A stretch of 64,000 nt of DNA from Acidobacteriota bacterium (GCA_016184105.1 JACPDI010000010.1:1-64000), one strand, 5' to 3'; positions 14,145 to 24,303 are shown, counted from the stretch's first letter. A program made the numbers and translations. Notes: a model not told the origin generated them from the sequence alone.

Positions 14145-15149
14145 ATGAAGAAACGACTCATGGTACTCGTCGCGGTGGTGGTGCTCGGCGGCTCCGGCTT
14201 GTTCTATGCCCGGCGGCAGCCGGCGGACCCGACCGACCGCCTTCTCGTGTCAGGGAACATCGAAATCACGGAGGCGCAGGCCAGCTTCAAAGCCGCGGGC
14301 CGCATGGACGCGAGGCTGGTGTCGGAAGGCGACGTGGTCTCCGCGGGCCAGATCATCGCCCGTCTCGATCGCGTCGAACTTGCGCAGCAGGTCGCCCTAC
14401 AGCAGGCGGAGGTCCAGGCGGCTGCGGCCGACCTCGCGGAGCTCGAGGCCGGCTCGCGGCCCGAGGAGATCGCGCAGGGCGAAGCGGTCTTGGGGCGCGC
14501 GCGTGCCGAAAAAGAGCGTTGGCGCGCCGAGGCCGCGCGCCAGTCGGACCTCTACGCGCAGGACATCGTCTCCGCGCGCGAGCGGGAAGCGGCCGACGCG
14601 ACGCTCGCCGTCGCACGCGCGCAGCTTCGCGACGCCGAGGAACGTCTGGCGTTGCTTCGAAAAGGGCCGCGTCACGAACGGATTGCCCAGGCCCGTGCCC
14701 GCCTCGAGCGCGCCAGACAGGCGCGAGGCCTCTCGCAGACCCGCCTCGACGACGCGCTGCTCGTCGCGCCCATCTCCGGCATCGTGCTCGCCGAGAATAT
14801 CGAACCCGGTGAATACATCAGTCCCGGCACCCCGGTGGTGACGATTGGCGTCCTCGGCGACGTTTGGCTCCGCGCCTACATCGCCGAGACCGACCTCGGT
14901 CGGGTGAAGCTCGGCCAGCGCGCACGTGTCACGGCCGACACCTACTCGGACAAGGCGTACGACGGCGTGGTGTCCTTCATCGCGTCGGAGGCGGAGTTTA
15001 CGCCGAAGAACGTGCAAACCGAGAAGGAGCGCGTAAAGCTCGTCTACCGCATCAAGATCGACGTGCCGAACCCGTCCTTCGAGCTGAAACCGGGCATGCC
15101 GGCGGATGCCGCCATCCTGCTCGCCGAGGTGCCCCGTGCAAGCCGATAG
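14145..15149 (+). CDS. HlyD/YbhG-type membrane fusion protein
   Basis: A 334-residue periplasmic adaptor with an N-terminal membrane anchor (LMVLVAVVVLGGSGLFYA). The order is first barrel-lipoyl half (VSEGDVVSAGQIIARLD), a long Ala/Arg/Glu coiled coil (about 75-200), second lipoyl half (LVAPISGIVLAENIEPGEYI), then beta-barrel. It would connect the ABC transporter to TolC and thus span the periplasm for drug or toxic-compound efflux. First gene of the operon; the next gene overlaps its end. Confidence 0.88.
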   Translation: MKKRLMVLVAVVVLGGSGLFYARRQPADPTDRLLVSGNIEITEAQASFKAAGRMDARLVSEGDVVSAGQIIARLDRVELAQQVALQQAEVQAAAADLAELEAGSRPEEIAQGEAVLGRARAEKERWRAEAARQSDLYAQDIVSAREREAADATLAVARAQLRDAEERLALLRKGPRHERIAQARARLERARQARGLSQTRLDDALLVAPISGIVLAENIEPGEYISPGTPVVTIGVLGDVWLRAYIAETDLGRVKLGQRARVTADTYSDKAYDGVVSFIASEAEFTPKNVQTEKERVKLVYRIKIDVPNPSFELKPGMPADAAILLAEVPRASR

Positions 15150-16125
15150 ACGCCTCGCGGGCGGTACGCAGCCGACGTCCAACGCCGCGATTCGCGCCGA
15201 CGGCCTCACGCGATCGTTTGGGTCCGTCGCAGCGGTTGAGCACCTCACGTTCAGCGTGTCGCCGGGAGAGATCTTCGGGCTCGTCGGCCCGGACGGCGCT
15301 GGGAAGACCACGACCATGCGGCTGCTGGCCGCGATCCTCCCCCCGACGGCAGGCAACGCCTGGGTGGCCGGCCACGACGTGGTGCGGGATGCGGAGGCGG
15401 TCAAGGACGACATCGGCTACATGAGCCAGCGCTTCGGCCTCTACCCGGACCTGACGGTCACCGAGAACATCCATTTTTACGCCGACATCCATGGCGTGCC
15501 GCGCCGTGGGCGCGAGGAGAAGGTCGAGCGCCTGCTGGCCTTCAGTAACTTGACGCCGTTCACCAGGCGCCTGGCCGGCAATCTCTCGGGCGGCATGAAG
15601 CAGAAGCTCGGGCTCGCCTGCGCCCTGATTCACACGCCGAAAGTCCTGCTGCTCGACGAGCCGACCAACGGCGTCGATCCGGTTTCCCGTCGCGACTTCT
15701 GGCGGATCTTGTACCAGCTCCTGCGCGAGAACGTGACGATCTTCGTGGCAACCGCATATCTGGATGAAGCCGAGCGCTGCAATCGCGTCGGCCTGCTGCA
15801 CCAGGGGAGGCTGCTCGCGATCGATACGCCTGCCGGCGTCAAGCGGCTGATGCGCGGCGTGCTGCTGGAAGTCCGCGGACAGGAGCCGCGGCGGATCGCG
15901 GCGACGCTACGGGGATCGCTGCCCGCCGGAGCCGTCACGATGTTCGGCGACCGGGTGCACGTCTTGACCGCAGATGCCGAGGGCGTCCAGCACGTCGAGA
16001 CGATGCTGGCCGGCCGCGGTCATCACATCGAGCGCATCCTGCCCATCGAGCCGGCGCTCGAAGACGTGTTCGTGTCGGTGCTTACAAACGCTCGCCCGGA
16101 CGCGGAGGCTCGCCATGAACGGTGA
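15136..16125 (+). CDS. ABC transporter ATPase, YbhF-like (first)
   Basis: A 329-residue ATPase starting at a GTG that overlaps the hlyD stop. Walker A reads GPDGAGKTTT (Asp where Asn is usual), signature LSGGMKQKLGLA, Walker B VLLLDEPTNGVD. The switch His that normally ends the H-loop is replaced: VATAYLDEAERC has Ala-Tyr instead of Thr-His. Loss of the H-loop His usually lowers hydrolysis, so this may be the degenerate half of a heterodimer. In YbhF both halves are fused; here they are separate genes. Confidence 0.88.
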   Translation: MQADRRLAGGTQPTSNAAIRADGLTRSFGSVAAVEHLTFSVSPGEIFGLVGPDGAGKTTTMRLLAAILPPTAGNAWVAGHDVVRDAEAVKDDIGYMSQRFGLYPDLTVTENIHFYADIHGVPRRGREEKVERLLAFSNLTPFTRRLAGNLSGGMKQKLGLACALIHTPKVLLLDEPTNGVDPVSRRDFWRILYQLLRENVTIFVATAYLDEAERCNRVGLLHQGRLLAIDTPAGVKRLMRGVLLEVRGQEPRRIAATLRGSLPAGAVTMFGDRVHVLTADAEGVQHVETMLAGRGHHIERILPIEPALEDVFVSVLTNARPDAEARHER

Positions 16126-17086
16126 TGTGCGCGGGCTGGCCGTCACCGTGGACGGTCTCGAACGCCGCTTTGGCAGCTTTGTCGCCGTCAACAAAGTCAG
16201 CTTCGACGTGCGGCGCGGAGAGATCTTCGGATTTCTCGGCCCCAACGGGGCTGGCAAGAGCACGACCATCCGGATGTTGACCGGCATTCTCGCCCCCACC
16301 GGTGGCCGCGGCGCGGTGGCCGGCTTCGACATCCGCACCCAGGCTGAACAGATCAAGACCCAGGTCGGGTACATGAGCCAGAAGTTTTCGCTCTACGAAG
16401 ACCTGACCGTGGAGGAGAACATCAATTTCTATAGCGGCATTTACCGCGTCGATCCCGGCAAGCGCGCCGCCCGCAAGGCGTGGGTGCTCGAGATGGCGGG
16501 CCTTGAGGATCATCGCCGTACGCGAACAGGCGTCCTCTCCGGCGGATGGAAACAACGGCTGTCCCTCGGGTGCGCGATCCTGCACGAGCCGCCCATCGTC
16601 TTCCTGGACGAGCCGACGTCGGGAGTCGATCCGATCAGCCGTCGCCGGTTCTGGGACCTGATCTACGACTTGTCGGCGCAGGGCACGACCGTGTTCGTCA
16701 CGACCCACTATATGGACGAGGCGGAATACTGCGATCGCCTGGCACTCATCTACCGGGGTGAGCTGATCGCGAGCGGCACCCCGAACACGCTGAAGACAGA
16801 GGTCATGCGTGAGACCGTCCTGGACGTGATCACCGACCGTCCACACGAGGCGATGAGTGAGGTCGAGACACTCGCCGGTGTGTCCGAAGTGGCGCTGTTC
16901 GGGGCGGGTTTTCATGCGGTCGTATCCGATCCGGCGCTCAGCGGCCCCATCCGCCACGGTCTGGAGGAGCGCGGCTATCGTGTGGAGCGCGTCGAGCAGA
17001 TCCTGCCGTCGCTCGAGGATGTGTTCGTGTCACTGATCGAGGCGCGCGACCGCCGCGACGCGAAACAGTCCGAGGTGCGGCAGTGA
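16115..17086 (+). CDS. ABC transporter ATPase, YbhF-like (second)
   Basis: A 323-residue ATPase overlapping the first by 11 bp. Walker A GPNGAGKST, signature LSGGWKQRLSLG, Walker B IVFLDEPTSGVD and a proper H-loop (FVTTHYMDEAEYCD). It keeps all catalytic elements that the first subunit partly lacks, so the pair is asymmetric. The upstream open frame to 15974 is a shadow; the ATG at 16115 gives the family's usual N-terminus. Confidence 0.9.
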   Translation: MNGDVRGLAVTVDGLERRFGSFVAVNKVSFDVRRGEIFGFLGPNGAGKSTTIRMLTGILAPTGGRGAVAGFDIRTQAEQIKTQVGYMSQKFSLYEDLTVEENINFYSGIYRVDPGKRAARKAWVLEMAGLEDHRRTRTGVLSGGWKQRLSLGCAILHEPPIVFLDEPTSGVDPISRRRFWDLIYDLSAQGTTVFVTTHYMDEAEYCDRLALIYRGELIASGTPNTLKTEVMRETVLDVITDRPHEAMSEVETLAGVSEVALFGAGFHAVVSDPALSGPIRHGLEERGYRVERVEQILPSLEDVFVSLIEARDRRDAKQSEVRQ

Positions 17087-17666
17087 AGGCGCGGCGGACG
17101 TGGGCCGTCGCGCGAAAAGAAGTACTGCACATCGTGCGGGATCCCCGGAGCCTTGGAAAGAGATCGGGACGATGGAACAGATCATCGTCACGCCGATCAC
17201 GTCGATCGAGTTCATCCTCGGCAAGACCGTGCCCTTCGCGCTGATCGGCTTCGCAGATGTCCTGCTCATTACGACGATTGGCGTGGGCTGGTTCGACGTG
17301 CCCATCCGGGGCAGCCTGCTCGTGCTCTTCGGCGCGACGGCGCTCTACCTCCTGACGACGCTGGGCGTCGGACTCCTGATCTCGACGGTGAGCCAGACGC
17401 AGCAGCAGGCGATGATGAGCAGCTTCTTCTTCTACTTTCCGGCGGTCCTGCTCTCCGGCTTCATGTTCCCGATTGCGAACATGCCCGCGGCGGTGCAGTG
17501 GCTGACCTACCTCAATCCGCTCCGATATTTCCTGGTCATCGTGCGAGGCGTGTTTCTCAAGGGCGTGGGGCCCGACATTCTCTGGCCGCAGATGCTGAGC
17601 CTGGCGGTGATGGGAACGGCAACGCTGTGGCTCGCGTCGCGCCGATTTCGCAAGACGCTGGCCTGA
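17083..17666 (+). pseudogene. ABC-2 type permease with a large internal deletion
   Basis: The gene begins normally with GTG 17083 (KARRTWAVARKEVLHIVRDPRS), overlapping the ATPase stop. After 23 codons it jumps, out of frame, into the C-terminal half: KEIGTMEQIIVTPITS, then five hydrophobic segments with SSFFFYFPAVLLSGFMFPI, to the TGA at 17666. In YbhS/YbhR-type permeases about 170-180 residues with the first membrane helix and the periplasmic loop lie between these parts. The transporter is therefore probably dead. Only one permease gene is present where two are usual. Confidence 0.8.
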
Positions 17667-17688
17667 CAAGCAAGGACGAAGACAAGCC

Positions 17689-19071
17689 ATGGACTCGACA
17701 CTGAGCGCGCTCACCCGTGACAGCCACATCGTCGTCATTCTTCTGGTGCTGGGAGTCCTGACGGTCCCGGCGCCCCTCGTCGCGCAGGCGCCGCCGCCGG
17801 CCCCCTTGACGGTGGACGCGGCCGTGCGAATCGCGCTCGACCGCAACCCGCGCGCGCGAGCGGCGGCCGAGGGCGTGCGTGTGGCGGAAGAGGCGGTGGG
17901 GGAGGCGCGTGCGCCGTACTATCCCACCCTCAGCGTGACCGCCGGGTATACGCGATGGGAAACGCACGCCTTCCTCCCGGGAGGCCTGTTGGGGTCGGAC
18001 ATTCCGAGCACGATCGGGCCGACCAACGACTGGACCGCGGGCCTCTCCGGCCGCTACACGCTCTACGACAGCGGTAAGCGGGCAGCCGACTTGCGCGTCG
18101 CGATGGCCCATCGTGCCGCCGCGGACCACGAGGCGGCGCGGGTGCGCCAGGATCTTTCGCTGGAGGTGCGGCGCGCGTTCTATGCGCTGGTCGCCGCGCG
18201 CGACGGCGAGGAGGTGGCCGCAACCAACCTGGCGCGCGCCGAGGAGCACTTCAGACTGGCCTCGGAGCGGCGCGCGGCTGGAGCGGTGTCCGGAGGCGAT
18301 GTCATCCAGGCGCAAGTCCAGGTGGCGGAAGCGCGCCTCGCGCGGGTGCGTATCGAGAGTCTGGTACGGCAGGCACGCGGCGCGCTGAATACGGCGATGG
18401 GACTGCCGGTTGATACGCTCGTCGAGGCAGCGCCGCAGGGCGACTCGCTCATGCCGGCGGATGCGATCGACGTGACCCGTGCGCTCGCGCAGGCGGTGGC
18501 CGGCCGGCCGACCATCCGCGCCGCCATCGAGCGGGCGACGGCCGCGACGGAAGCGGTCGCGGGTGCACGGAGCGCGTTCGGGCCTCGCATCGGGGCCGAA
18601 TGGACGGCCGGGGTGCGGGATAACCGCTTCTTCCCGTCGGACCGCGACTGGCGCCTTGGCGTCAGCGTGAGCTGGTCGTTGTTCGACGGATTTGCGAAAC
18701 AGCACCGGCTCGCCGGGGCCAGGGCCGCCCGCGCGCGCGACGAGGCGGAGGTGGAGCGAACGAAGCAGACGGTGCAGGCGGAGGTGTGGTCCGCGCATGC
18801 GAAACTCCGCGAGACGCATGAGGCCATCGGCGCAGCCGAGGTGCTGATCCGTGACGCGGACGAAAACGTCCGCATCGCGCGGGAACGGTATCGCGTCGGT
18901 GCAGGCACCGTGAACGAGCTGCTGGACGCGCAGGCCGCCCTGGCGCGCGCCGATGCGGTCCGCGCCCAGGCGGAATGGGACTATCGATCCGCCCGTGCTA
19001 CGTACGAGTGGACGATCGGTCGTGCCCTGCCCGCCGGGGCACCGGCGGGCGCCGCAGGCGGCGGCTTGTGA
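17689..19071 (+). CDS. TolC-type outer membrane efflux protein
   Basis: A 460-residue outer-membrane factor with signal peptide (LLVLGVLTVPAPLVAQA). It has two OEP repeats of long Ala/Arg/Glu helices (17-220 and 240-440) with beta segments such as PTLSVTAGYT. It would form the trimeric exit duct for the HlyD/ABC system. It lies 22 bp after the permease remnant. The kinase gene begins at its stop codon. Confidence 0.9.
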   Translation: MDSTLSALTRDSHIVVILLVLGVLTVPAPLVAQAPPPAPLTVDAAVRIALDRNPRARAAAEGVRVAEEAVGEARAPYYPTLSVTAGYTRWETHAFLPGGLLGSDIPSTIGPTNDWTAGLSGRYTLYDSGKRAADLRVAMAHRAAADHEAARVRQDLSLEVRRAFYALVAARDGEEVAATNLARAEEHFRLASERRAAGAVSGGDVIQAQVQVAEARLARVRIESLVRQARGALNTAMGLPVDTLVEAAPQGDSLMPADAIDVTRALAQAVAGRPTIRAAIERATAATEAVAGARSAFGPRIGAEWTAGVRDNRFFPSDRDWRLGVSVSWSLFDGFAKQHRLAGARAARARDEAEVERTKQTVQAEVWSAHAKLRETHEAIGAAEVLIRDADENVRIARERYRVGAGTVNELLDAQAALARADAVRAQAEWDYRSARATYEWTIGRALPAGAPAGAAGGGL

Positions 19072-21362
19072 TGATCGGCTGTACCGTGCTGCACTATCGC
19101 GTGGAGGAACGCCTCGGTGTCGGCGGCATGGGCGAGGTGTACCGCGCGCGCGATCTGCGCCTGGATCGGAACGTCGCGTTGAAGTTCCTGCCCGCGTCGC
19201 GACAGGCCGATCCCGAGAGTCGGGCGCGTCTCCTGGGAGAGGCGCGGGCGGCTGCCGCGCTCCGTTCGCCGCACGTCGCCGCCATCTTCGACATCGAGGA
19301 GTACGAAGGCGCGCTGTTCATCGTGATGGAATGCGTGCGCGGGGAACCGCTGTCCCGCCGGACGGCGCGCGGCCCGGTGCCGCCGCTGGAGGGCATCGCC
19401 ATCGCGATCCAGGTGGCCGCGGCCCTGGAGGAGGCGCATGGTCGCGGGCTGGTCCATCGGGATATCAAAAGCAGCAACATCATGATCGACGACCGCGGGG
19501 TCGCGAAGGTCCTCGACTTCGGGTTGGCGAAGTACCGGCCTGACGTCACCCTCACGACCAGCCACACACCGGCGCCGGTGACGGCCGCGGACGTCGTCCT
19601 GGGCACGTTGGCCTACATGTCGCCCGAACAGGCGCGAAACCTCCCGATCGATGGCCGCTCCGACCTGTTCTCGCTCGGCGTGGTGCTCCATGAAATGCTC
19701 GCCGGTCAACTGCCGTTCGACACGAGCAGTGCCGCAGACCTGCTCGAGGGCATCCTCCACGGCTCCCCCGCGCCCCTTCCCGTGGGATCTCCCGACCTCG
19801 AACGCGTTGTGACCCGGGCGCTGGCAAAAGATCCGGCCGGCCGATACCAGAGCGCGGCAGAATTTCGCGAGGCGCTCGAGGACGCACGACGTGGTCTCAC
19901 CATGACAGGTGAAAGTCCCAGCCAGCGTGGAGCGAGCTCCGCGGGCGCGACGCTGACACACGGAGGCGGCTCAGAAGGTCGATCGGGACATCGAGTCGCG
20001 GTGCTGCGCTTCACCAATATCACCGGGCAGCCCGCCGACGATTGGATCGCGGCCGGCCTGGCCGAGACGGTCACGTCCGACCTAAAGCACCTGCATGCCG
20101 TGACCGTCATCGGCACGGAGCAGGTTGCCGATACGCTTCAGCGGCTGGACGGGGATGACACCCGCGGTCGCAACGGCGAGCGCGATCTCGCAATCCGGCT
20201 TGGGCGTCAGTTGGGCGCCACCTGCATTGTCACCGGAGGGTACCAGCGGCAGGGCAATGCCCTGCGTGTCACCGCCCGCTTCGTTGACGTGCCGACCGGC
20301 ACGGTCACGAACACCGTCAGGCTCGATGGCGACATGACCCAGATCTTCGCGTTGCAGGACCAGATCGTTCACGAACTCACACACGACCTCGATCTCCGGC
20401 TGCACGCGTCCGAGGTGCTGGCGATCGAAGAGCCCGAGACGCAGTCAATACAAGCGTATGAGTACTACTCCCGCGGCCTGGTCGAACTGCGACGCGCTGA
20501 GCAGTCATCTCTCGAGCGCGCGATCGAGCTGTTCGAGAGCGCTATCGAGCACGACCCGCGGTATGCCTCCGCATGGGCCGCACTCGGCGCTGCGTACGAC
20601 CTGAAAGCGTTCTTCTCCGGGACGCCGCAATTTTCCGAGAAGGCCGTGGAGCTGGAACGGCGAGCACTGGCGATCAATCCGCGGTTGTCCGTCGCCCACC
20701 ACTGGCTTGGCGTGGCCTATTTGAACACGGGACGATTTGACGAGGCGATCGCCGCGTCTGGTGAGGCTATTCGTCTCGATCCGGGCAACGCGCTTGCCCA
20801 CGCGGCGCGTGGCCGAGGACTCGCCTTCGGGCGCGGTCGCCTGGACGACGCGATCAAGGAGCTGACCGAAGCCGTCCGCCTGGACGCGACGCTCGGCTAC
20901 GCGCACCTCCTCCTGGCGCGCCTCTGTCTCCTGCGTGGCGGTTACGCACGAGCGGAAGCGTCCGCGCGCCAGGCGGTGCAGGTTCAGGAGACCGGATCGA
21001 GCCTGCGTGGGCCCAATGTGGTCGGCGCCCGTCTGGAACTGGAGGAGCGGTTCGCCGCGGTGTTCTGGAGGCTGGGCAGAGGAGAGGAGTCAGACCGTCA
21101 CTTTCGGCAGGCGTCGGGCATGTTCGCACGTGAGGACGAGGGTCACGCTCTGGGGGCGCTGGAGAGGTACGGGCTGGCGGCGCTGCTGGCACGCAGGGGC
21201 GAGACAGACCGCGCGTTGGCCTACCTGTCTGAGGCCGTCGCGGCGCTTCCCTCGTTCATCGCCCTTGTACTCAACGTTGACCCGGATTGGCAACATCTTC
21301 GAAACGATGTGCGCGTCCGCGAGCGCCTGCCCGAGAATCCCATGACCGCACCGGAAGGCTGA
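19071..21362 (+). CDS. Ser/Thr protein kinase with TolB-like and TPR regions
   Basis: A 763-residue PknB-like kinase; its ATG overlaps the tolC stop. Kinase domain about 1-280: GVGGMGEVYRA glycine loop, VALKFLP Lys, HRDIKSSNIM catalytic loop, DFGLAKY and GTLAYMSPEQARN. Residues about 330-470 form a TolB/FlgO-like nucleotide-binding-type domain (VAVLRFTNITGQPADDWIAAGL). From about 490 a series of TPRs follows (YASAWAALGAAYDLKAF, SVAHHWLGVAYLNTG, NALAHAARGRGLAFGRG). No transmembrane helix separates the kinase from the rest, so it is probably cytoplasmic. This architecture is common in Acidobacteriota. Confidence 0.88.
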   Translation: MIGCTVLHYRVEERLGVGGMGEVYRARDLRLDRNVALKFLPASRQADPESRARLLGEARAAAALRSPHVAAIFDIEEYEGALFIVMECVRGEPLSRRTARGPVPPLEGIAIAIQVAAALEEAHGRGLVHRDIKSSNIMIDDRGVAKVLDFGLAKYRPDVTLTTSHTPAPVTAADVVLGTLAYMSPEQARNLPIDGRSDLFSLGVVLHEMLAGQLPFDTSSAADLLEGILHGSPAPLPVGSPDLERVVTRALAKDPAGRYQSAAEFREALEDARRGLTMTGESPSQRGASSAGATLTHGGGSEGRSGHRVAVLRFTNITGQPADDWIAAGLAETVTSDLKHLHAVTVIGTEQVADTLQRLDGDDTRGRNGERDLAIRLGRQLGATCIVTGGYQRQGNALRVTARFVDVPTGTVTNTVRLDGDMTQIFALQDQIVHELTHDLDLRLHASEVLAIEEPETQSIQAYEYYSRGLVELRRAEQSSLERAIELFESAIEHDPRYASAWAALGAAYDLKAFFSGTPQFSEKAVELERRALAINPRLSVAHHWLGVAYLNTGRFDEAIAASGEAIRLDPGNALAHAARGRGLAFGRGRLDDAIKELTEAVRLDATLGYAHLLLARLCLLRGGYARAEASARQAVQVQETGSSLRGPNVVGARLELEERFAAVFWRLGRGEESDRHFRQASGMFAREDEGHALGALERYGLAALLARRGETDRALAYLSEAVAALPSFIALVLNVDPDWQHLRNDVRVRERLPENPMTAPEG

Positions 21363-21791
21363 GTTGCCTGAGACAAATTGAGACAACTTGCACGGGAACG
21401 GAGCGAAACCAGGCAGCAGCGGATCGAAATGCCGTCGCGAAAAACCGCAGGAAACGACACGGATCGAAGCGGACCGAAACGAAGTCCGCAGAACTCGATA
21501 GAACGCCAATGTTTTCACGCAGTTGGCCGCAGTGACCGCGGCATCGTTCGCGGGCCGCGCAACTTCTCAGCCTATTTCTCACTCTTGAACGTCTTTCCTG
21601 AACGAATGCGGCAGTTCTCGGACCAACTTTCCCGAAGGGACATTTTGAAGTGACATCTCCGCGCGCAAGTGGACGGCCGCTGCAGCCACCGGGCGGCGCT
21701 TGCATCTCGAGCGGTTCGTTCACTCCCGGCTGGGGAGTTCCAAGAGCACGCGTTTGATCGGGAATGCCGGGGCCGCCGGTCACAGCGTCGA
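21363..21791. other. Scar region with GAGACA repeat and no gene
   Basis: Directly after the kinase stop comes CCTGAGACAAATTGAGACAA followed by words such as GAACGGAGCGAAAC and GGATCGAAGCGGACC. This is the same arrangement as at 1411-1500. No tRNA end is recognisable here and no reading frame resembles a protein. It looks like the left-over edge of an inserted element. Confidence 0.5.
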
Positions 21792-22350
21792 CTACCCGGT
21801 GTACCCGCAGATGCCCATCCTCGGGGAGTTGACCACCGGCAGGAACATCGCGTCCGAGCAGGGATGGGCCCTCGGACCGCCTGCCGATGCGGCCATCCCG
21901 GACGCCAGTGCGCTCAATGGTCAGCCGGGTCGTCGATCCGAAATCGTAGTCGTAGGTCCCCTTCTGGCCGGTGAAGTTGAACACCTCGCCGATCTTCGCG
22001 CGCAGGCTGCGTTCAGTATTGGCCCGCCCGAGCAAGCCCGATATGCCGCTCGGCGAGGATGAGTAACGAAACGGTGGCACTGAAAACAGGCTCAGGTGTC
22101 CACAGCACTCCACCCAGATGTTGCGAAGAAAAGTGTCCAGCGTCGACAGCGCCGCGCCAGCATCCGCTTCAGCGTCCAGCCAATACTCGGGAGCGCCCAC
22201 CGCGGTGATACGGAATGTGACGAGGTCGGCCCCGCGCGAGGCGACGACGTCATGAGCGGCTGCGCAGCTGCTGTGATGAGCGGCGCTGCGACGTCTGTCG
22301 ACGCTGGCCCCGCACAGTGCGCAGGTCCCTTTGAAGGTGCGCTGGCGCAT
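21792..22350 (-). pseudogene. pRiA4b ORF-3-like protein, internally deleted
   Basis: The minus strand reads CALCGASVDRR, then WVECCGHLSLFSVPPFRY, TERSLRAKIGEVFNFTGQ and TYDYDFGSTTRL, hallmarks of the plasmid pRiA4b ORF-3-like family. After RDGRIGRR the frame shifts, and in another frame the family's C-terminus appears (DAMFLPVVNSPRMGICGYTG, stop at 21792). A Cys-rich middle part is missing. The zinc-like CxxC at the N-terminus is kept. Confidence 0.7.
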
Positions 22351-22416
22351 GCGCCATGATAGCCCGAGGCGCCGCGCACCGAATGACGTTGCGAGGCTTT
22401 CGGTGAGGAGGCAGAC

Positions 22417-22872
22417 ATGGGCCAGGACAGCAAATGCGGCGCGTGCGGTAGAGCCTTGGGGACGGCGTTCCGCATACCTTCCAGATCAGGTCGGTGCTCG
22501 TGGCGACCGGCCATGAGATGGAGGCGGTGGAGATCACGAGCGACGGTCAACTCGGTTACAGCTTCCGCGTGCTTGGAGACCTCGAGGCCGACGCCTGGGA
22601 GCTCTTTCGACATCTGTACGCCAACATGCGCCGCGAGATGGCGCGGCGTTACGTCGAGCGCACCCAGTTCGGCTGGCAGCTGACGTCGGACCAGCGTCTT
22701 GTCGGACGCATCGAATGGGACTCGGATACGAACGGCGACCTGCCGCTGGTCGTCATCGACGGCAAAGCCCTTCACCTGGGAACAGGTCGGTCGCGTGCTG
22801 ATGACGTTCGCGGGATTCACGCTCGACGCACGCGTCGAGGACACGATCCAAGGCGTGGGTGATCCGGCCTGA
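22417..22872 (+). pseudogene. Conserved hypothetical protein with two frameshifts
   Basis: Three frames in succession read MGQDSKCGACG, then FQIRSVLVATGHEMEAVEI through RREMARRYVERTQFGWQL and PLVVIDGK, then FTWEQVGRVLMTFAGFTLDA to a TGA at 22872. The second shift is explained by one extra C at about 22770. The intact family is a conserved protein with a small Cys motif and an alpha/beta domain, seen beside pRiA4b-like genes; I cannot name its function. Confidence 0.6.
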
Positions 22873-22976
22873 ACACCCCAGGGCAATCTCGGCCTTGTGA
22901 AGGCGCCGAACCGTCAGGTCAATTCGCGAACCGGGAGGTGGGGAACGAGACTACCGCTGACCGGAAAGCGGTCTCG

Positions 22977-23150
22977 TCACGCCGCGATGTATTCGCGAAC
23001 CTCGACCTGTACGCCGCCCTCGGCCGCAACGGCCAACTCGCAGACCTGCGCCGGTACACCGCGTACGACCAGGACCGTCGAGCCGCGTTCAACCGCCATC
23101 CGCGTCGTGCCCGGCGCGGTCGTCCCGTGCTTACAAATCACGCACGTCAT
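22977..23150 (-). CDS. YgiT-type zinc-finger antitoxin lacking its second knuckle
   Basis: A 57-residue protein. The first zinc knuckle (MTCVICKHGTT) and the following strand (STVLVVRGVPAQVCE) are typical of YgiT/MqsA-like N-terminal domains. The second CxxC (CENCGEYY-type) that normally completes the site is absent: VCE is followed directly by LAVAAEGG and the usual EVREY tail. An in-frame deletion of about 15-20 residues would explain this. Its ATG overlaps the DUF4258 stop. Confidence 0.65.
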   Translation of the reverse strand: MTCVICKHGTTAPGTTRMAVERGSTVLVVRGVPAQVCELAVAAEGGVQVEVREYIAA

Positions 23151-23434
23151 GTTCGCCTCCGGCGAAAGGTATTGTCCCACTCCTCGGGGTTCGGCTCATA
23201 GACCGTAATGATCACAATCCGGTCTGTGCTGGCCGCGGTGGCCCATACCACGTGCACCGGCCGTTGCCCGACCCAGCCAAGCGTTAATCGGCTTGGAAAC
23301 GGCGTGTCTTCAGGATAGTCCTCAATAGTCGCGCCGCTGTTCAGAACGACCAGTACGTCGGCCACCGAAATGTTCCGCTCCAACATCCGCTGCGCGGCAT
23401 GCTGGCGGATGTCCAGTTGATCGCGTGAAATCAT
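23147..23434 (-). CDS. DUF4258 toxin-like protein
   Basis: A 95-residue protein of the DUF4258 family, the usual partner of YgiT zinc-finger proteins. The landmarks are ISRDQLDIRQHAAQRMLERNI (helical, with the conserved His and Arg), ATIEDYPEDTPFPS and RPVHVVWA. It precedes the antitoxin and overlaps it (ATGA). The frame is open to 23527, but the ATG at 23434 matches the family start. A ribonuclease role like MqsR is an inference. Confidence 0.75.
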   Translation of the reverse strand: MISRDQLDIRQHAAQRMLERNISVADVLVVLNSGATIEDYPEDTPFPSRLTLGWVGQRPVHVVWATAASTDRIVIITVYEPNPEEWDNTFRRRRT

Positions 23435-23463
23435 CGAGAAGACATCAAGAACCGGGGAGTTCA

Positions 23464-24137
<674 letters not shown>

Positions 24138-24277
24138 CCGATCCGCTCCAAGGCTCGCCGCAGCGAGGAAGCCGAAGAAACGAGCCGCCAGGCCAAAGCT
24201 CGTGTACCAGTTCCTGGTGGTTCTTTCAGGGACGAACCCGCTCGTCTATCCGATCGACAGTTTTCGGCTGCGCTCGT

Positions 24278-24301
24278 GGCTACATCTTATACAATGTAGC
24301 C
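24278..24301. promoter_or_regulatory. Operator-like inverted repeat of the VapBC pair
   Basis: GGCTACAT-N8-ATGTAGCC ends 2 bp before the antitoxin ATG. The spacer CTTATACA also contains a -10-like TATACA. This is the position where antitoxins repress their own promoter. Confidence 0.65.
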
Positions 24302-24303
24302 TC

